From G942493375 sp942493375 (GTDB lineage Bacteria; Armatimonadota; UBA5829): a DNA stretch of 64,000 nt. The position numbers and the translations under genes were made by a program. Where the stretch lies: the NCBI GenBank assembly GCA_942493375.1, contig OW818698.1, forward strand, positions 2,976,001 to 3,040,000. The letters run 5' to 3'. The first letter of the stretch is position 1. Each line of letters opens with the position of its first letter. Of the stretch, positions 1 to 8,909 are shown piece by piece. Below the pieces are notes generated by a model. That model ran no database searches and was not told where the DNA came from. It saw only the letters and a program-made list of their open reading frames with translations.

Positions 1-60
1 AATACTACGCAGATCCCTCCTCAGCATCCCAATATCCCCGAAAAAGAAATAGGAACATAA
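1..60 (+). other. possible 3' end of an upstream coding sequence
   Basis: Frame 1 is open from the left edge to a TAA at 58-60 and is followed 13 bases later by a terminator-like hairpin, as expected for the last codons of a gene that starts outside the window. Only 19 codons are visible and they match nothing I recognise, so this is tentative. Confidence 0.25.
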
Positions 61-72
61 GAAGTCAATTAA

Positions 73-105
73 TACCCTCCAGGAATCCATCCGGAGGGTA
101 ATTTA
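73..105 (+). terminator. Rho-independent terminator-like hairpin
   Basis: TACCCTCC (73-80) pairs perfectly with GGAGGGTA (93-100) around a 12-base loop and is followed by an A/T-rich stretch. It probably ends the transcript of the gene to the left of the window and insulates the alginate-lyase-like gene at 143. Confidence 0.55.
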
Positions 106-142
106 CTATTTCCACAAAACTGTCATCTTCAATGAGGTATAT

Positions 143-1375
143 ATGAAAAAGGTCATCTTAGCTGCGACCCTTCTTTTACTTATACTGGCAATAGCCAGCT
201 CTTGCATCGCTGACAAATTGCCCCGTGTATTCATACTCAACCCCAGGCTTATTTCACAGGCAAAGCAAAGAATCTTATCAGGTGATAAACAGTTTCAACC
301 TGCGCTGGAAGCGCTCAAGGCACAGGCTGATGCTGCTATGAGTGCTGGACCATACTCAGTAATGGAGAAACAGACCTCCTCACCCACCGGAGACAAACAC
401 GATTACTACAGCCTGGCTATTTACTGGTGGCCTAATCCTGATACAGCAAACCATGAGCCCTATGTAAGGCGTGATGGTCAGGTGAATCCGGAGATCCAGA
501 ATTTTGATGGTGGACGCATAGCAGCCATGGCTTCAACCGTATACACTCTGGCTCTTGCTTACTACTATACTCAAGACGAACGCTATTCCCAGCACTGTGC
601 ACTGTTACTGCGGACATGGTTTCTGAATCCTGAAACTCGAATGAACCCGCATCTGCGCTTTGCCCAGCATATCCCCGGAGTTGTATCGGAGGGCAATTGC
701 TCCGGGTTGATTGATACTGTCATTTTATCTACAAATGTAGTGGACTCCATCGGTTTGATATCCGGCAGTAAGAACTGGACAAAGAGTGACCAGAAGGGCA
801 TAGAAAAATGGTTCTCCTCTTATCTTAACTGGTTGTTGACAAGCAAGCCAGGCAAAGAGGAAGCAATTCAGCCCAACAACCATGGAGCCTGGTACGACGC
901 ACAAATAATGTCATATGCCCTGCTAACCGGACAGGAAAAACTGGCTGCAAGTATATGCAAAAAACAATCTACAAAGCGGATTGAATCTCAAATAATGCCG
1001 GACGGCAGCCAACTGGCAGAACTTATGAGGACCAAGGCTTTCGACTATAGCCTATACAGCCTGGAAGCTCTGTTCAACATCGCATCGATGGCAGAGAGAA
1101 TCAAGGTAAACATATGGCAGTTTAAAGGAGATCAAGGACAGAGTATACAAACAGCTCTAGACTACCTCACACCATATGCCGATTCCTCCCGCAAATGGCC
1201 ATACCCACAGATTACCGGTTTCCATCCGGAAAACCTTTTCCCATTCCTCAGACGCGCAGCAATTGCATATAACGAACCAAAGTACGAAGCATTGATCGAA
1301 AAACTCCCAGGCACCACTGAAGATCGACGTGCCAATAGAATAAACCTGTTATATCCACCACCCACTATAAAATGA
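143..1375 (+). CDS. secreted alginate lyase family protein
   Basis: This 410-residue protein resembles the alginate_lyase (PF05426, PL5-like) family, which cleaves uronate-containing polysaccharides by beta-elimination in an alpha/alpha-toroid fold. Residues 1-23 form a signal peptide with a hydrophobic core and a small-residue cleavage region, so export is expected. Family-like features are the Y-WWPNPDT segment near residue 93 and the NNHGAWYDAQ segment near 247, which corresponds to the catalytic Asn/His/Tyr region of PL5-type lyases. A GAGG ribosome-binding site lies 7 bases before the ATG. The stop is directly followed by the leader of the next gene, so the two are probably co-transcribed. 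The real substrate could be another polyuronate. Confidence 0.8.
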   Translation: MKKVILAATLLLLILAIASSCIADKLPRVFILNPRLISQAKQRILSGDKQFQPALEALKAQADAAMSAGPYSVMEKQTSSPTGDKHDYYSLAIYWWPNPDTANHEPYVRRDGQVNPEIQNFDGGRIAAMASTVYTLALAYYYTQDERYSQHCALLLRTWFLNPETRMNPHLRFAQHIPGVVSEGNCSGLIDTVILSTNVVDSIGLISGSKNWTKSDQKGIEKWFSSYLNWLLTSKPGKEEAIQPNNHGAWYDAQIMSYALLTGQEKLAASICKKQSTKRIESQIMPDGSQLAELMRTKAFDYSLYSLEALFNIASMAERIKVNIWQFKGDQGQSIQTALDYLTPYADSSRKWPYPQITGFHPENLFPFLRRAAIAYNEPKYEALIEKLPGTTEDRRANRINLLYPPPTIK

Positions 1376-1432
1376 ATGAGTCATAATGATGGATTACGAT
1401 ATAATTCTGAGAAACCTAAGGAGATAATATCA

Positions 1433-4042
1433 GTGAAAGTCATCAATACTGTATGCGTATTAGTCCTGACATTGATTTGCTATATGAATGCCTGGTCTGT
1501 TCCGATTGAACAGACACAGTATGGGAAGTCCGGTTTGCGTTTTGAAGGACGGACAGCAACTCCTGCGACTTATAAGGATGATGCACTCCGCCAGTCTTAC
1601 GAACTCCCATTGGCAAAAGCAGGGGTGCAGTCCAGGTGGATCCAGGTTGTCGACAACTATGGCGCACCTCTGATTAAAAATCCGTTTTTGCCCTGCACCG
1701 ACCCGAACGCAGACGAAAACGAAGTAATAATCAGGAAATGGGTGGCTGATCTTCACAAATCAGGAACAGCAGTCCTTTCCTGGTATCCACTCAGTTTCTG
1801 CCATTCAGGCTGGGAACAGCATCCTGAGTGGAGACAGCAGTTCATAGTTCCCTATACCGAACCAGGATTTGCCTGCTGCTTCAACACTGGTTATGGGGAT
1901 GCATTGATCAACTACTGTAATTACGTGATTGAAAAGTTCGATCTTGACGGTATATGGTTCGATGGCTCTGCGTGGACTCCGATTTGGAGCAAACCTGTAC
2001 CCCTCAGCTGTAACTGTGATGCCTGCAAGGCAAAATTCAATGCAGCCACAGGAAAGAATATCCCTGATAAACTCGACTGGAGCGACCCGGTGATCCGCCA
2101 GTGGGCAAACTGGCGTTATGAGGAGTTCGGAGGATTTATAGGCAAATTGGCTGCGTCTATTAGAGAACACAAGCCAACTGCCACTGTCGTAATCAATCAT
2201 TATCATCGCCCCGGTATTCCATGGGTCAGTGCGATCCCGTTAAATCCCTACAGTGCTGATATAATCAGTGGTTCAGAAGCATCGGAACCTGAAACTTTGG
2301 ACTTGACTATGAGGCTTTGCCGGGCATATGGCAGGATGCAGTCTGAAGTATGGAGACCTTTTGACCTGGCTTCCACCGCTGAAGCCAGCGCTGATCCACT
2401 GCTGAGACATGCTCTTATATGCTATGCTGCCGGTGGACATCCGGTTTACGGAGGAGATATAGCTAATCCGCTTGTAGCGTCTACTGCAGCTCTGATCTCA
2501 CCTATAATCGATTCAATCAACCCGTATGCAGATGGACAGTCTGTCCCTTACACAGCAGTCCATGTCTCGCAACAGACCGAGACATTCTACTGCGAGCGTG
2601 GTGGGATCGGATACTTCACATCTCTGGGGATCTGGACAAAGGCTCTGGGAGAGGCACATATGCCTCCGGACTATATATATGATAAAGACTTCATTCCTGC
2701 GAAGATTGCTACATATAAAGCTCTGTTCCTGCCGTTATCCATCGCCATGTCCGATACCCAGTCAAAGACAGTAATCAACTATGTAAAGAATGGCGGAACT
2801 GTCCTCTGTGGGATAGCAGCAGGTCAACTCGATCAGGAAGCTCAGCTGAAGAGTAAAAACCTCCTGGGCGCTGCATTTGGCTATAACTTCCAAAGAGCCC
2901 CACTGGATGACGGTCTGGATGCATGCACGTTGAAAATCAATCTTGCAGACGGACGGACTCTCTCAGCCACCGGAATGCGTGTTCCAATGACCCTTGCCGG
3001 CAAGGGCTGGAAGGTACTTGCACGCAGTAGTAATAAGCCTGTTGCTGCAATACGCTCATATGGCAAGGGACGAGTAGTAGTGCTTTCCATAGACCCCGGC
3101 AACTTGATAGGTAGCATGCCTGCAGCGGCTGGTAACACAAAACTTGGCATATCTGACAAGCAGGCTCAGAGCGGCAAGCATTCTCTGGAATATATAGACG
3201 ATCCCGTGGCGCCGATGACATTCTATCCGGATCTGGAAAACTACTTCTCAATTTTCGCAGCACCAGACTATACTGGTGGGGAATTTGACTGTGACCTGAG
3301 ACTCGGTAAAGATGCTGAAGTTACAATCGATCTGCGTTCTCAGGTAGCACCTGTTGAAGGCCCGCATATAGTTCTTCAAGGTGGCGGAAAAGCCACTACA
3401 ATAGGCGCTGTACTGGGTGATATACCGGTAGACAACTGGATCCATCTAAAAGTAAAGTATACGTTTGCTACGGCGGGCCAGGAGGCCTTTGCAGACGTTA
3501 TAATAACACTTCCGGATGGCCAGAAATACACAGGTAGAGGGCAATGTACAAATTCAGGATATAAATCAACAAACTGGATGGTTATTTATGGTAGTGGCAC
3601 CAAAGTAGCACAGTTCTACGTGGACAATGTTAAGCTGCTGGGGACCAAAGCCGACGGAACAACAAAAACCGTCATGGATATGGACTTTGAGAACACCGAC
3701 AACCTAACAGAGCCGCCAACCACATTCATCGCCAGTCTTATTTCAGCAGCTAAACAGGGCGTATCAGCACCAGTGAATGTTATCACCCCTGGCTATGTGC
3801 GTACAGGAATATACACCAAACAGAAAAATCAGGTGTTGGTGCATCTCTACAATAGTAAAGGACTTACAACTGACTGGTTACGAAAATCCGGACCACCGGT
3901 AACTCTTGACTGCTCATTCCCAATAAAATCAGCCAGACTGGCACTTCAAAACAAGTCGTTACCAGTCAGTAAAACCGGCAAAAAATGGCAGATCAAACTA
4001 CCACCTATAGGTTTATATCAGATAGTGGAAATTCAGAGGTAA
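1433..4042 (+). CDS. secreted glycoside-hydrolase-like protein with beta-galactosidase-type trimerisation domain
   Basis: I place the start at GTG 1433: AAGGAG (1418-1423) lies 9 bases upstream, and the product then begins with a clean signal peptide (MKVINTVCVLVLTLICYMNA). An in-frame ATG at 1376 would put 19 polar residues before that peptide. Residues about 40-370 look like a TIM barrel of the hypothetical glycosyl hydrolase / GH42 type, with a DGIWFDGSAW strand and a CNCDACK cluster that may bind metal. About 400-570 resembles the GATase-like domain of GH42 enzymes (KALFLPLSIAMSD, VKNGGTVLCG). About 590-720 is a beta-sandwich resembling laminin-G or DUF1080 folds. It probably acts on the same polymer as the upstream lyase. 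Substrate and catalytic residues are not assignable by eye. Confidence 0.7.
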   Translation: MKVINTVCVLVLTLICYMNAWSVPIEQTQYGKSGLRFEGRTATPATYKDDALRQSYELPLAKAGVQSRWIQVVDNYGAPLIKNPFLPCTDPNADENEVIIRKWVADLHKSGTAVLSWYPLSFCHSGWEQHPEWRQQFIVPYTEPGFACCFNTGYGDALINYCNYVIEKFDLDGIWFDGSAWTPIWSKPVPLSCNCDACKAKFNAATGKNIPDKLDWSDPVIRQWANWRYEEFGGFIGKLAASIREHKPTATVVINHYHRPGIPWVSAIPLNPYSADIISGSEASEPETLDLTMRLCRAYGRMQSEVWRPFDLASTAEASADPLLRHALICYAAGGHPVYGGDIANPLVASTAALISPIIDSINPYADGQSVPYTAVHVSQQTETFYCERGGIGYFTSLGIWTKALGEAHMPPDYIYDKDFIPAKIATYKALFLPLSIAMSDTQSKTVINYVKNGGTVLCGIAAGQLDQEAQLKSKNLLGAAFGYNFQRAPLDDGLDACTLKINLADGRTLSATGMRVPMTLAGKGWKVLARSSNKPVAAIRSYGKGRVVVLSIDPGNLIGSMPAAAGNTKLGISDKQAQSGKHSLEYIDDPVAPMTFYPDLENYFSIFAAPDYTGGEFDCDLRLGKDAEVTIDLRSQVAPVEGPHIVLQGGGKATTIGAVLGDIPVDNWIHLKVKYTFATAGQEAFADVIITLPDGQKYTGRGQCTNSGYKSTNWMVIYGSGTKVAQFYVDNVKLLGTKADGTTKTVMDMDFENTDNLTEPPTTFIASLISAAKQGVSAPVNVITPGYVRTGIYTKQKNQVLVHLYNSKGLTTDWLRKSGPPVTLDCSFPIKSARLALQNKSLPVSKTGKKWQIKLPPIGLYQIVEIQR

Positions 4043-4056
4043 TAGTAGATAGCGAA

Positions 4057-4088
4057 AAAAGGAGCGGTCCGTAATGATCGCTCCTTTT
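4057..4088. terminator. bidirectional Rho-independent terminator
   Basis: AAAAGGAGCG (4057-4066) and CGCTCCTTTT (4079-4088) form a perfect 10-bp stem with A-run and T-run ends. It sits between the convergent 3' ends at 4042 (+) and 4112 (-) and can serve both. Confidence 0.85.
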
Positions 4089-4111
4089 AATTTTGTGATT
4101 ATTAACGTCGT

Positions 4112-4831
4112 TTATTCTCTATCGAACCAGTTGTTCGCACCGCCTTTAGTTCCGATCCAACCACCCCAGGGACCAGTTGGCTGTCCGCCGTGAGCAACTA
4201 TCTGCCCTACAGACATCCACTTGGCATGACCATCAGCATGGACAGTATTACAGCCATTGCTATGGATGATAGCAATGCATTTGTTTGCCATATCAGCTTC
4301 GGTAGGTGCATTGTTAATACAAGGTGGGTAGAAGAATGACGGTGGATCCGGCCAATTGTTAGTAGCCCAGTAAGCAACATTGGTGCTATCCATCATCAAA
4401 ACACACTCAGATGGGCTTTTTATATCCGCCAGAAATGCATGTGAACTATAGAAGTAGTCAGAGCTTTCATCTGTGCGGAACATCTGAATATTAAAGCCTA
4501 TATTCTGCCAGTTTCCATTAGCCGGAGTGACATCCTTCTCACCTGAAGGGCATAACCATACTTGAAGGTTCTTGATGTATGGGTCCAGATTCCACGGGCC
4601 TGCATAACTGGTTCCCGCCGCAGGATCATAACAAGGAATGCCCTCGTCGTAATCCTGTGCATACATGTTTAGAGCGTTACCGATCTGCTTCATATTGCTG
4701 AGGCAGGCAGATTGTCTTGCCTTCTCCCTGGCTTTTGCAAAGACCGGGAAAAGAATAGCTGCAAGTATAGCTATGATCGCTATTACTACCAGCAACTCAA
4801 TAAGAGTAAAACCTTTCTTTCTCACCATCAT
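4112..4831 (-). CDS. H-X9-DG-type prepilin-like protein, copy 1
   Basis: This 239-residue protein has a short basic leader (MMVRKKG) and then the type IV pilin/pseudopilin class III signal FTLIELLVVIAIIAILAAIL, so a prepilin peptidase (PilD-like) should cut before the Phe. The helix continues as FPVFAKAREKARQ. The C-terminal half is a DUF1559 / SBP_bac_10-type domain with the H-X9-DG motif (His, nine residues, Asp-Gly in HADGHAKWM). The tail ends ANNWFDRE. A GGAGG sequence precedes the ATG. Such proteins are numerous in Armatimonadota and Planctomycetota and are thought to be membrane-anchored surface proteins; their individual roles are unknown. It is the first of three tandem copies. Confidence 0.9.
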   Translation of the reverse strand: MMVRKKGFTLIELLVVIAIIAILAAILFPVFAKAREKARQSACLSNMKQIGNALNMYAQDYDEGIPCYDPAAGTSYAGPWNLDPYIKNLQVWLCPSGEKDVTPANGNWQNIGFNIQMFRTDESSDYFYSSHAFLADIKSPSECVLMMDSTNVAYWATNNWPDPPSFFYPPCINNAPTEADMANKCIAIIHSNGCNTVHADGHAKWMSVGQIVAHGGQPTGPWGGWIGTKGGANNWFDRE

Positions 4832-4872
4832 ATAACCTCCGTCAAGACAATGTTGTAAGGTGCGTGTTGCCT

Positions 4873-4910
4873 ACAGTGGTTAAACTGTCTACTTTAGTGA
4901 TTATATCATG
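4873..4910 (-). promoter_or_regulatory. promoter and inverted repeat upstream of prepilin-like copy 1
   Basis: On the minus strand a perfect -10 hexamer TATAAT (plus-strand 4900-4905) follows a GCATGA context, with a possible -35 TTGACC 19 bases upstream. Just downstream is ACAGT-N6-ACTGT (4873-4888), which would lie at the start of the mRNA as a hairpin or act as an operator. The same arrangement occurs before copies 2 and 3. Confidence 0.65.
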
Positions 4911-5009
4911 CAAAAAAGACTAGTGGTCAATAATTGTAAAATTATTTATTAAGCTAGATTGCAAAATTATGCACCATTATTCATCAATATCAATTACACC
5001 CAGTTATCT

Positions 5010-5047
5010 AAAAAGTGGAGTGGCCATAAATGACCACTCCACTTTTT
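5010..5047 (-). terminator. terminator of prepilin-like copy 2
   Basis: AAAAAGTGGAGTGG (5010-5023) and CCACTCCACTTTTT (5034-5047) form a perfect 14-bp stem around a 10-base loop, 22 bases past the copy 2 stop codon. The arms carry A/T tails, so termination may work in both directions. Confidence 0.85.
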
Positions 5048-5069
5048 GTATCCAAAACTATACTGACAA

Positions 5070-5768
5070 TTATTCTCTGTCGAACCAGTTGTTAGGATTA
5101 CCACCCTTCATACCTATACTCCCACAACCCATGTTTTCCGGCGGACCGCCATGAGCAGTAATAGCGTCTCCCTGCATCCATTTGGCATGTCCATCTGCAA
5201 ATCCGAGATTGGCACCATTATTGTGGACACGCGTTATACCAGCGCAATTTATACCGTGTGATGTGTTGGGAACATAGAATATACTTCCCGTCAACCATGT
5301 TTTACTGGATGTTGGACCTGAGTCAGCAAACAATATCCACTCAGCAGGTGCAACGATCTGTCCCAAACTCGCTACACTCGTATAATATGACACAGCTTGA
5401 GATTCAGATGGAGACCAAGCCATCACCATATTGAAGTTGACACCTATACTGACTACAACGCTCTTCACAACTCCATCAATCGTATAATTAGTAGCATTCT
5501 TGGGGCCAGATGGACACGCCCATATATTTAGATTCTTGATATAAGGGTTAAGGTTGTCTGGTCCAGGAACCATAGGATATGTCTCATCATAATCCTGCAC
5601 ATACATCATCAACCCATTGCCAATCTGCTTCATATTGTTGAGGCAACTGGTTTGTCTTGCCTTTTCTCTGGCTTTAGCAAACACAGGAAAAAGAATGGCT
5701 GCAAGTATAGCGATAATTGCTATTACCACTAACAACTCAATCAGTGTGAAACCTTTATTTCTTTGCAT
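5070..5768 (-). CDS. H-X9-DG-type prepilin-like protein, copy 2
   Basis: I place the start at ATG 5768 (MQRNKGFTLIELL) because GGAGGT lies directly upstream and a longer reading frame would run through the promoter. The 232-residue product has the same organisation as its neighbours: a short basic leader, a class III pilin helix, FPVFAKAREKARQ, a DUF1559-type beta-rich domain and the H-X9-DG motif in VHNNGANLGFADG. The tail ends NNWFDRE. The middle of the protein differs clearly from copies 1 and 3 (more Val/Ser, a different loop around residues 80-150), so the copies have diverged in the exposed region while keeping both ends. Confidence 0.9.
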   Translation of the reverse strand: MQRNKGFTLIELLVVIAIIAILAAILFPVFAKAREKARQTSCLNNMKQIGNGLMMYVQDYDETYPMVPGPDNLNPYIKNLNIWACPSGPKNATNYTIDGVVKSVVVSIGVNFNMVMAWSPSESQAVSYYTSVASLGQIVAPAEWILFADSGPTSSKTWLTGSIFYVPNTSHGINCAGITRVHNNGANLGFADGHAKWMQGDAITAHGGPPENMGCGSIGMKGGNPNNWFDRE

Positions 5769-5790
5769 ATTAATACCTCCGGTGTTACCT

Positions 5791-5830
5791 ACAGTGAATA
5801 CACTGTCCACTTTAGTGATTATATCATGCA
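5791..5830 (-). promoter_or_regulatory. promoter and inverted repeat upstream of prepilin-like copy 2
   Basis: TATAAT on the minus strand (plus-strand 5818-5823) is preceded by the same TTTTGCATGA context as in copy 1. It is followed by a perfect ACAGTG-N4-CACTGT inverted repeat (5791-5806) in the predicted early transcribed region. Confidence 0.7.
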
Positions 5831-5930
5831 AAAGAGACTAAGGGAACTATAATTGTAAAAATATTTATTAAGGTTAGCTGGCAAGATTATGCAATATATT
5901 TCATCAACATCGATTACTTCCCAATTAGCT

Positions 5931-5968
5931 ATAAAGTGGATCGGCCGTAAACGACCGCTCCACTTTAT
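5931..5968 (-). terminator. terminator of prepilin-like copy 3
   Basis: ATAAAGTGGATCGG (5931-5944) pairs with CCGCTCCACTTTAT (5955-5968) with one mismatch. It is the sequence homologue of the hairpin at 5010-5047 and lies 20 bases past the copy 3 stop codon. Confidence 0.8.
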
Positions 5969-5988
5969 ATCCTAAACCATACTAACAA

Positions 5989-6651
5989 CTATTCTCTATC
6001 GAACCAGTTGTTAGCACCACCTTTAACACCGATCCAACCACCCCAGGGACCTACTGGAGCTCCTCCATGGGCAACGATAGCTCCCATTCCCATCCATTTA
6101 GAATGGCCATCTGCAAAAGTAGCGTTTGCACCATCACTATGACATGGATTCACATAAACCCCCTGAAGACCTGCCTGGGTAGCAGGAGTCGAAGTTGCTG
6201 GAGGATAAAATCCTACAACACCATTCATGTTATCCATGAACACAATACACTCTGCCGGAGAAGCTATGCTGGACATTGTCGCCTGTGTATTATACCACCA
6301 CTGTGGATCCTCATCTGTCCGGAAACATTCAATATTGCACCCCAGATTCTGAGTATAACCTCTTCCTCCCGAAGGGCACTGCCATACATTGTTACTCTTA
6401 ATATAGGGATCTAACATCGCAGGTCCTATTGGATTGACAAAACCAGGTGTATAACATGGATATGTCTCGTCATAATCCTGCACATACATCATGAGTCCAT
6501 TGCCGATTTGTTTTTCATTGTTCAAACAAGTAGATTGCCTTGCTTTCTCCCTGGCTTTTGCAAAAACCGGGAATAGGATGGCCGCGAGTATAGCTATAAT
6601 CGCTATGACTACCAGTAATTCAATAAGAGTAAATCCATTCTTCTTTATCAA
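5989..6651 (-). CDS. H-X9-DG-type prepilin-like protein, copy 3
   Basis: The start is set at TTG 6651 (MIKKNGFTLIELL), because GGAGG sits 8 bases upstream and this gives the short basic leader typical of prepilins; a GTG at 6666 is the alternative and would overlap that ribosome-binding site. The 220-residue product has the FTLIELLVVIAIIAILAAIL helix, FPVFAKAREKARQ, a DUF1559-type domain and H-X9-DG in CHSDGANATFADG. It ends GANNWFDRE. It is closer to copy 1 than to copy 2 in the last 60 residues (GPWGGWIG). It is the most upstream of the three units. Confidence 0.88.
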   Translation of the reverse strand: MIKKNGFTLIELLVVIAIIAILAAILFPVFAKAREKARQSTCLNNEKQIGNGLMMYVQDYDETYPCYTPGFVNPIGPAMLDPYIKSNNVWQCPSGGRGYTQNLGCNIECFRTDEDPQWWYNTQATMSSIASPAECIVFMDNMNGVVGFYPPATSTPATQAGLQGVYVNPCHSDGANATFADGHSKWMGMGAIVAHGGAPVGPWGGWIGVKGGANNWFDRE

Positions 6652-6699
6652 ACAAATATCCTCCACGTAGAATCATACTATCTATGCCTAGTGTTGCCT

Positions 6700-6740
6700 A
6701 CAGTGCATGCACCGTATACTTTAGTGATTATATCACGCAT
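6700..6740 (-). promoter_or_regulatory. promoter and inverted repeat upstream of prepilin-like copy 3
   Basis: TATAAT on the minus strand (plus-strand 6727-6732) is followed by the inverted repeat ACAGTGCATGCACCGT (6700-6715), which has one mismatched pair. Sequence further upstream no longer resembles copies 1 and 2, which marks the conserved core as roughly 6692-6737. Confidence 0.65.
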
Positions 6741-7060
6741 TATGTGTCTGTGTATAGAATGGTGAAGATATTTTTCCAAATATATGCTGATCAATAGCTA
6801 AACAACATCCTCTGTAAAGTAAATCTGCAAAACGAACCGGTTATCAGCTCAAATATCCCTGCTATAAACGTAGCGTTTAATGCGTAGTACTATAGAACTA
6901 TTATTAAATACCACTTACAAACTATGGACATTGCACTTATATTTGCATATAATAAGTTTGGATATCTATTGTGCAGCTAAGGATGATGTATCATATTTTA
7001 TTTTTGGGCCAGCGATAGTATCCAGCCCAACTAAAGATTGAACAAGTGAATATCTCATGC
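6741..7060. other. A/T-rich intergenic region with no feature recognised
   Basis: About 320 bases between the prepilin-like promoter and the next terminator. I see no convincing open reading frame, RNA gene or repeat here. Confidence 0.5.
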
Positions 7061-7086
7061 AAAACAGCCCGGCTAACACCGGGCTG
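7061..7086 (-). terminator. Rho-independent terminator of the kinase / c-di-GMP operon
   Basis: CAGCCCGG (7065-7072) and CCGGGCTG (7079-7086) form a perfect GC-rich stem; read on the minus strand it is followed by TTTT. It is about 95 bases downstream of the stop of the REC-GGDEF-EAL gene. Confidence 0.8.
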
Positions 7087-7178
7087 ACTGCTTTTAATAT
7101 TTACTTAAATATCTCTAAACTCAGGGGGTATAAGTATGCACTTCTTCCCCGTAGTCAATCATTCACATTCCATGCTGT

Positions 7179-8909
7179 TTAGGCAGCTTTGTCGGAATAG
7201 TCTACTTCCAGAAGTTTTGGCTGCCTAAGGAAAGCTTCGAATTCTTCTGCAGGCACAGGCTTACTTACCAGAAAACCCTGCATTTCGTCACAGCCCAAGG
7301 AAGCTAGATGATCAAGCTGTTCCCTGGTCTCAACTCCCTCAGCAACTACCCGCAGGTTCATTGCATGCGACATACCCAGCACTGCGCCAGCGATCGCTGA
7401 GTCATCCGGATTTGTAGTAATGTCTTTCACAAAACTGCGGTCGATTTTAACTGCATCAATTGGGAATCGTTTAAGATAACTCAATGAAGAATACCCGGTG
7501 CCAAAATCATCGATAGATACTCGAACTCCCATATCCCTTATACTGAGCAGCACCCTTACAGCAGTGTCAACATTCTTCATCAGGACACTCTCTGTAATCT
7601 CAATGTCGAGATATGATGGATCAAGTCCAGTCAGACGAATTGCTTCAGTCACCGTCTCCAGCATATTAGAGTCCCGAAAATCCCTGGCTGACACATTTAC
7701 TGCAACATCGATCTTCGGATATCCCTTATCCTGCCACTGTTTGTTCTGCCTGCAGGCCTGTCGCAGGACCCACCGCGTCATCTGAACAATAACGCCCGTC
7801 TCTTCAGCCACTGGAATAAACTCGCTTGGAGGGATTAAACCTCTAGTAGGATGCTCCCATCTCAAGAGAGCTTCGCAGCCCACAATCATACCACTCTGGA
7901 TATCCATCCTTGGTTGGTAGAATACCCTCAATTCTCCACGCTCTAGAGCCTTGCGCAGACTGCTCTCGGTCTGCAGACGTCGAGTGGTCTCAAAATTAAG
8001 TGACTCAGTGTACAAATGGAAGTTGTTTTTGCCATCTTCTTTTGCATGGTACATGGCTGAATCTGCATTACGTATCAACGTATCAGCATCCTGACCATCC
8101 AACGGGAATATTGTTATCCCAATACTCGAAGAAATAAAGAACTCATTGCCCCCGAGCTGAAAACTGGCACTTAAAGCACTGAGAGCTTTTCGTGCAACGA
8201 CTATAGCGTCTTCAGGACATGAGATATTAGGTATTACAATAGTAAACTCATCCCCACCCATTCTTGAAAGAATATCACCCGATCTCAAGCAATTCTTCAG
8301 TCTCTCAGCAACAGACTTCAGCAGCATATCGCCATACGTGTGACCCAGGGTATCGTTGATGAATTTGAAATTATCCAGATCCAGATAAGCAACAGCCAGC
8401 ATACCCATTTTATTGATGGCTTCTGTTAGTGCACTATCAAGTTTTTCTTTGCATAGACTGCGGTTTGGCAGGCCAGTGAGTGGATCATGGGTAGCTTGTT
8501 CCTTTACAACTTCCTGAGCATACAGCAAGGCACCCTGTAATTCAGCAATACGTCTTCCGGATTGCAAGCGGGCTTTGAGTTCACTGGGATCAACTGGTTT
8601 GACAACATAATCATCTGCTCCAGCATCCAACCAACTCCGAACCTCATCCTGTCCATCCCTGTCGACGAGTACTATCACATAAGCCTGTCCAAAATTGTTC
8701 TTTGCACGCATCTCTCTAAAGGCAGATGGCCTTTCAATGGCAGGAAATCGATTGTCGATAATGACAAGTCTTGGGGGATCACTAGCCTGTAGCATCGATA
8801 ATGCTGATTGTCCATCTCCTGCAACTACCGGTTCATATCCCCATCTCTTCAACATGGATTCCATCAGCCTGGTCAGGATTGGTTCATCATTTGCTATAAG
8901 GACTCTCAT
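7179..8909 (-). CDS. response regulator with GGDEF and EAL domains (c-di-GMP turnover)
   Basis: The start is ATG 8909 (MRVLIANDEP), which has GGAGG upstream and overlaps the stop of the preceding kinase gene as ATGA. The 576-residue product has three domains. The receiver (1-125) keeps the phospho-acceptor Asp52 and Lys104. The diguanylate cyclase has an intact GGDEF at 218-222 and an RSGD inhibitory I-site five residues before it. The phosphodiesterase has EALLRW from 346 plus intact DDFGTG and EGVET motifs. Both catalytic halves look competent, so phosphorylation may set the balance between making and degrading cyclic di-GMP. The partner is presumably the overlapping hybrid kinase. Confidence 0.92.
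   Translation of the reverse strand: MRVLIANDEPILTRLMESMLKRWGYEPVVAGDGQSALSMLQASDPPRLVIIDNRFPAIERPSAFREMRAKNNFGQAYVIVLVDRDGQDEVRSWLDAGADDYVVKPVDPSELKARLQSGRRIAELQGALLYAQEVVKEQATHDPLTGLPNRSLCKEKLDSALTEAINKMGMLAVAYLDLDNFKFINDTLGHTYGDMLLKSVAERLKNCLRSGDILSRMGGDEFTIVIPNISCPEDAIVVARKALSALSASFQLGGNEFFISSSIGITIFPLDGQDADTLIRNADSAMYHAKEDGKNNFHLYTESLNFETTRRLQTESSLRKALERGELRVFYQPRMDIQSGMIVGCEALLRWEHPTRGLIPPSEFIPVAEETGVIVQMTRWVLRQACRQNKQWQDKGYPKIDVAVNVSARDFRDSNMLETVTEAIRLTGLDPSYLDIEITESVLMKNVDTAVRVLLSIRDMGVRVSIDDFGTGYSSLSYLKRFPIDAVKIDRSFVKDITTNPDDSAIAGAVLGMSHAMNLRVVAEGVETREQLDHLASLGCDEMQGFLVSKPVPAEEFEAFLRQPKLLEVDYSDKAA

Noticed and set aside
1376..1432. upstream ATG start for the GH-like gene at 1433
   Set aside because: It would add 19 polar residues before a clear signal peptide and would place the good ribosome-binding site inside the gene.
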